Positions 63,178 through 64,000 of a stretch of 64,000 nt of DNA are shown piece after piece (position 1 is the stretch's first letter; every line of letters begins with the position of its first letter). The notes beneath the pieces were generated by a model that saw only the letters and a list, made by a program, of their open reading frames with translations, was not told where the DNA came from and made no database searches. This stretch comes from CBDCVO01 sp965223085 (GTDB lineage Bacteria; Pseudomonadota; Gammaproteobacteria; Ga0077536): the NCBI GenBank assembly GCA_965223085.1, contig OZ244981.1, forward strand, positions 124,001-188,000, in the 5' to 3' direction. Both the position numbers and the translations under genes were made by a program.

Positions 63178-63705
63178 TTAGTTTTCGCCCTGTAGGATGG
63201 CGACGCTCGCGTGCGCGGCCCGCCGGGCACGTTCTGCGAGTTCTTGGTCAGATACGCTGCTGATGGGATGGGCAATAGTAACGAAACTATAAGCCGCCGC
63301 GCCGAGTACGCGCGCCATCAGCTCCGCCGCACTCACGAACTGCTCGGTCATGATGGCGACGGACGGTAGATTTAACCGCTCTGCGATGATCGCGTCGTGC
63401 AGACTGCACGACGAACAACTGCCTCAGTCGCCCACCCCGGCGACGAGCGCGTGCCACTTCTCCGCGCCATCGAGCACCTGGATCTCCATTGGCGCACTGT
63501 AATTTTGTTTCATCAGGCGGACGACCTCGGCGACGCCGTAGTCTTCACTTAGCGCCATTTCATAAGCGTCGAAAAACGGCTTCGTGCCCTTTTTGCCGTT
63601 CGAGACGACGGCAATCCTTGCGCCGTCGAGCCGCGCCAGACGGGGGGCCAACTTAAAGCCACCGTTGTCACGTTCGTAGGTCGGATCGAGTACTTCGATA
63701 ACCAT
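63178..63705 (-). CDS. Predicted UGSC-family selenoprotein
   Basis: A frame of 175 codons from the ATG at 63705 (AGGAG 7 bp upstream) to a TAA at 63178-63180, with one in-frame TGA at 63426-63424 read as selenocysteine 94. The motif is GVGD-U-GSCSSCSLHDA, which is the defining U-G-S-C signature of this family. Before it are RIAVVSNGKKGTKPFFDA and WHALVAGVGD. After it the frame is well formed (IIAERLNLPSVAIMTEQF, AHPISSVSDQELAERA). The fold looks like a small Rossmann-type redox protein. A perfect SECIS-like hairpin follows the UGA. It lies 18 bp after the gene at the right edge and is probably in the same operon. Confidence 0.85.
63393..63413 (-). promoter_or_regulatory. Candidate bacterial SECIS element of the UGSC gene
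   Basis: On the minus strand CGTCGTGCA-GUC-TGCACGACG forms a perfect 9 bp stem with a three-base loop starting GU. The loop begins 19 nt after the UGA, in the range of known SelB-binding hairpins. Codons within it are still read as SLHDA. Confidence 0.75.
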
Positions 63706-63723
63706 TCTCCTGGGTTCGACGAA

Positions 63724-64000
63724 TTATGGACCGCAATCGAGACACGCGCCAACAGCCATCGAAACCGCGTGGCTCTTCGCTCCGAACCATGGCGGTATGA
63801 CCGCGCCAAAGCCGCCCGCCGGACCGCCTGCCGCAATCACGAGGACGTCATCAGGCACCGTAAAAGCGCGATACACCGCGTCACCCTTCTCGCCAACAAC
63901 CGCGCCCTTGCCGCACGCGGACCAGTCGCTTCGCTTTATATGCGCGTGCTCGAAAACATACTCACGTACATCCGCCTTAGACCAGTTCGCCGCATCGAAA
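63724..64000 (-). CDS. Unknown protein, C-terminal part only (partner of the UGSC gene)
   Basis: The last 91 codons of a gene that enters from the right edge and stops at TAA 63726-63724. Visible features: KADVREYVFEHAHIKRSDW, a glycine-rich VIAAGGPAGGFGAVIPPWFG segment, and a C-terminal GACLDCGP with a CxxC motif three residues from the end. No family recognised. The 18 bp gap to the selenoprotein gene indicates one operon, and the terminal CxxC suggests that it may exchange electrons with the U-x-x-C of the partner. That link is a guess. Confidence 0.65.
   Translation of the reverse strand, partial: FDAANWSKADVREYVFEHAHIKRSDWSACGKGAVVGEKGDAVYRAFTVPDDVLVIAAGGPAGGFGAVIPPWFGAKSHAVSMAVGACLDCGP

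Overview
The window looks like a chromosomal segment of a Gram-negative gammaproteobacterium. The 45.5-63.1 kb block keeps the gene order known from Pseudomonas and relatives: ispB / rplU-rpmA / obgE-proB / rpsT / murJ-ribF-lspA-ispH next to the type IV minor pilin operon fimT-pilVWX-pilY1-pilE. A complete System I cytochrome c maturation operon, an RfaH homologue and a Fur-type regulator fit the same assignment. I cannot name a genus.

Layout. 1-3.1 kb (minus strand) holds a truncated WlbA-type sugar nucleotide dehydrogenase, a winged-helix regulator with twin palindromic operators, a methyltransferase and a small secreted protein. 3.1-7.2 kb holds secreted calcium-binding-repeat proteins; one was split by an IS3-family element, and in-silico removal of the element restores a single reading frame. 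7.5-10.3 kb has a ThDP-dependent decarboxylase and an epoxide hydrolase. 10.3-17.2 kb (minus strand) is a surface polysaccharide operon: UDP-glucuronate epimerase, two UDP-sugar dehydrogenases, an MBOAT/SGNH O-acylation pair and RfaH. A perfect match to the RfaH ops site lies in the leader of the WlbA gene at 1 kb, which ties the two polysaccharide regions together. 17.4-25.0 kb is a conserved unknown gene plus ccmABCDEFGHI, with a 260 bp repeat between ccmD and ccmE.

25-41 kb is mixed metabolism and envelope functions: a dimethylglycine/sarcosine dehydrogenase-like flavoprotein, Nudix hydrolase, secreted nuclease, SoxYZ-like carrier, M18 aminopeptidase, a VWA membrane protein, a lactonase, a GT-C glycosyltransferase, a MoxR/CoxE chaperone pair and an L,D-transpeptidase. 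41.2-44.8 kb is an accessory stretch with a PrdB/GrdB-like selenoprotein, a shortened pectinacetylesterase, a duplicated ferritin-like protein, a transposase remnant and tRNA-Thr(CGU). 44.9-63.1 kb is Fur, the minor pilin operon and the conserved housekeeping block.

The most notable result is two predicted selenoproteins. At 41.2 kb a continuous frame of 403 codons contains one in-frame UGA in a U-x-x-C motif. At 63.4 kb a 175-codon frame contains a U-G-S-C motif. Conventional gene calling would cut both genes at the UGA. Each UGA is followed after 18-19 nt by a stem capped by a three-base loop starting with GU, the geometry of a bacterial SECIS element. The organism should therefore carry selABCD elsewhere.
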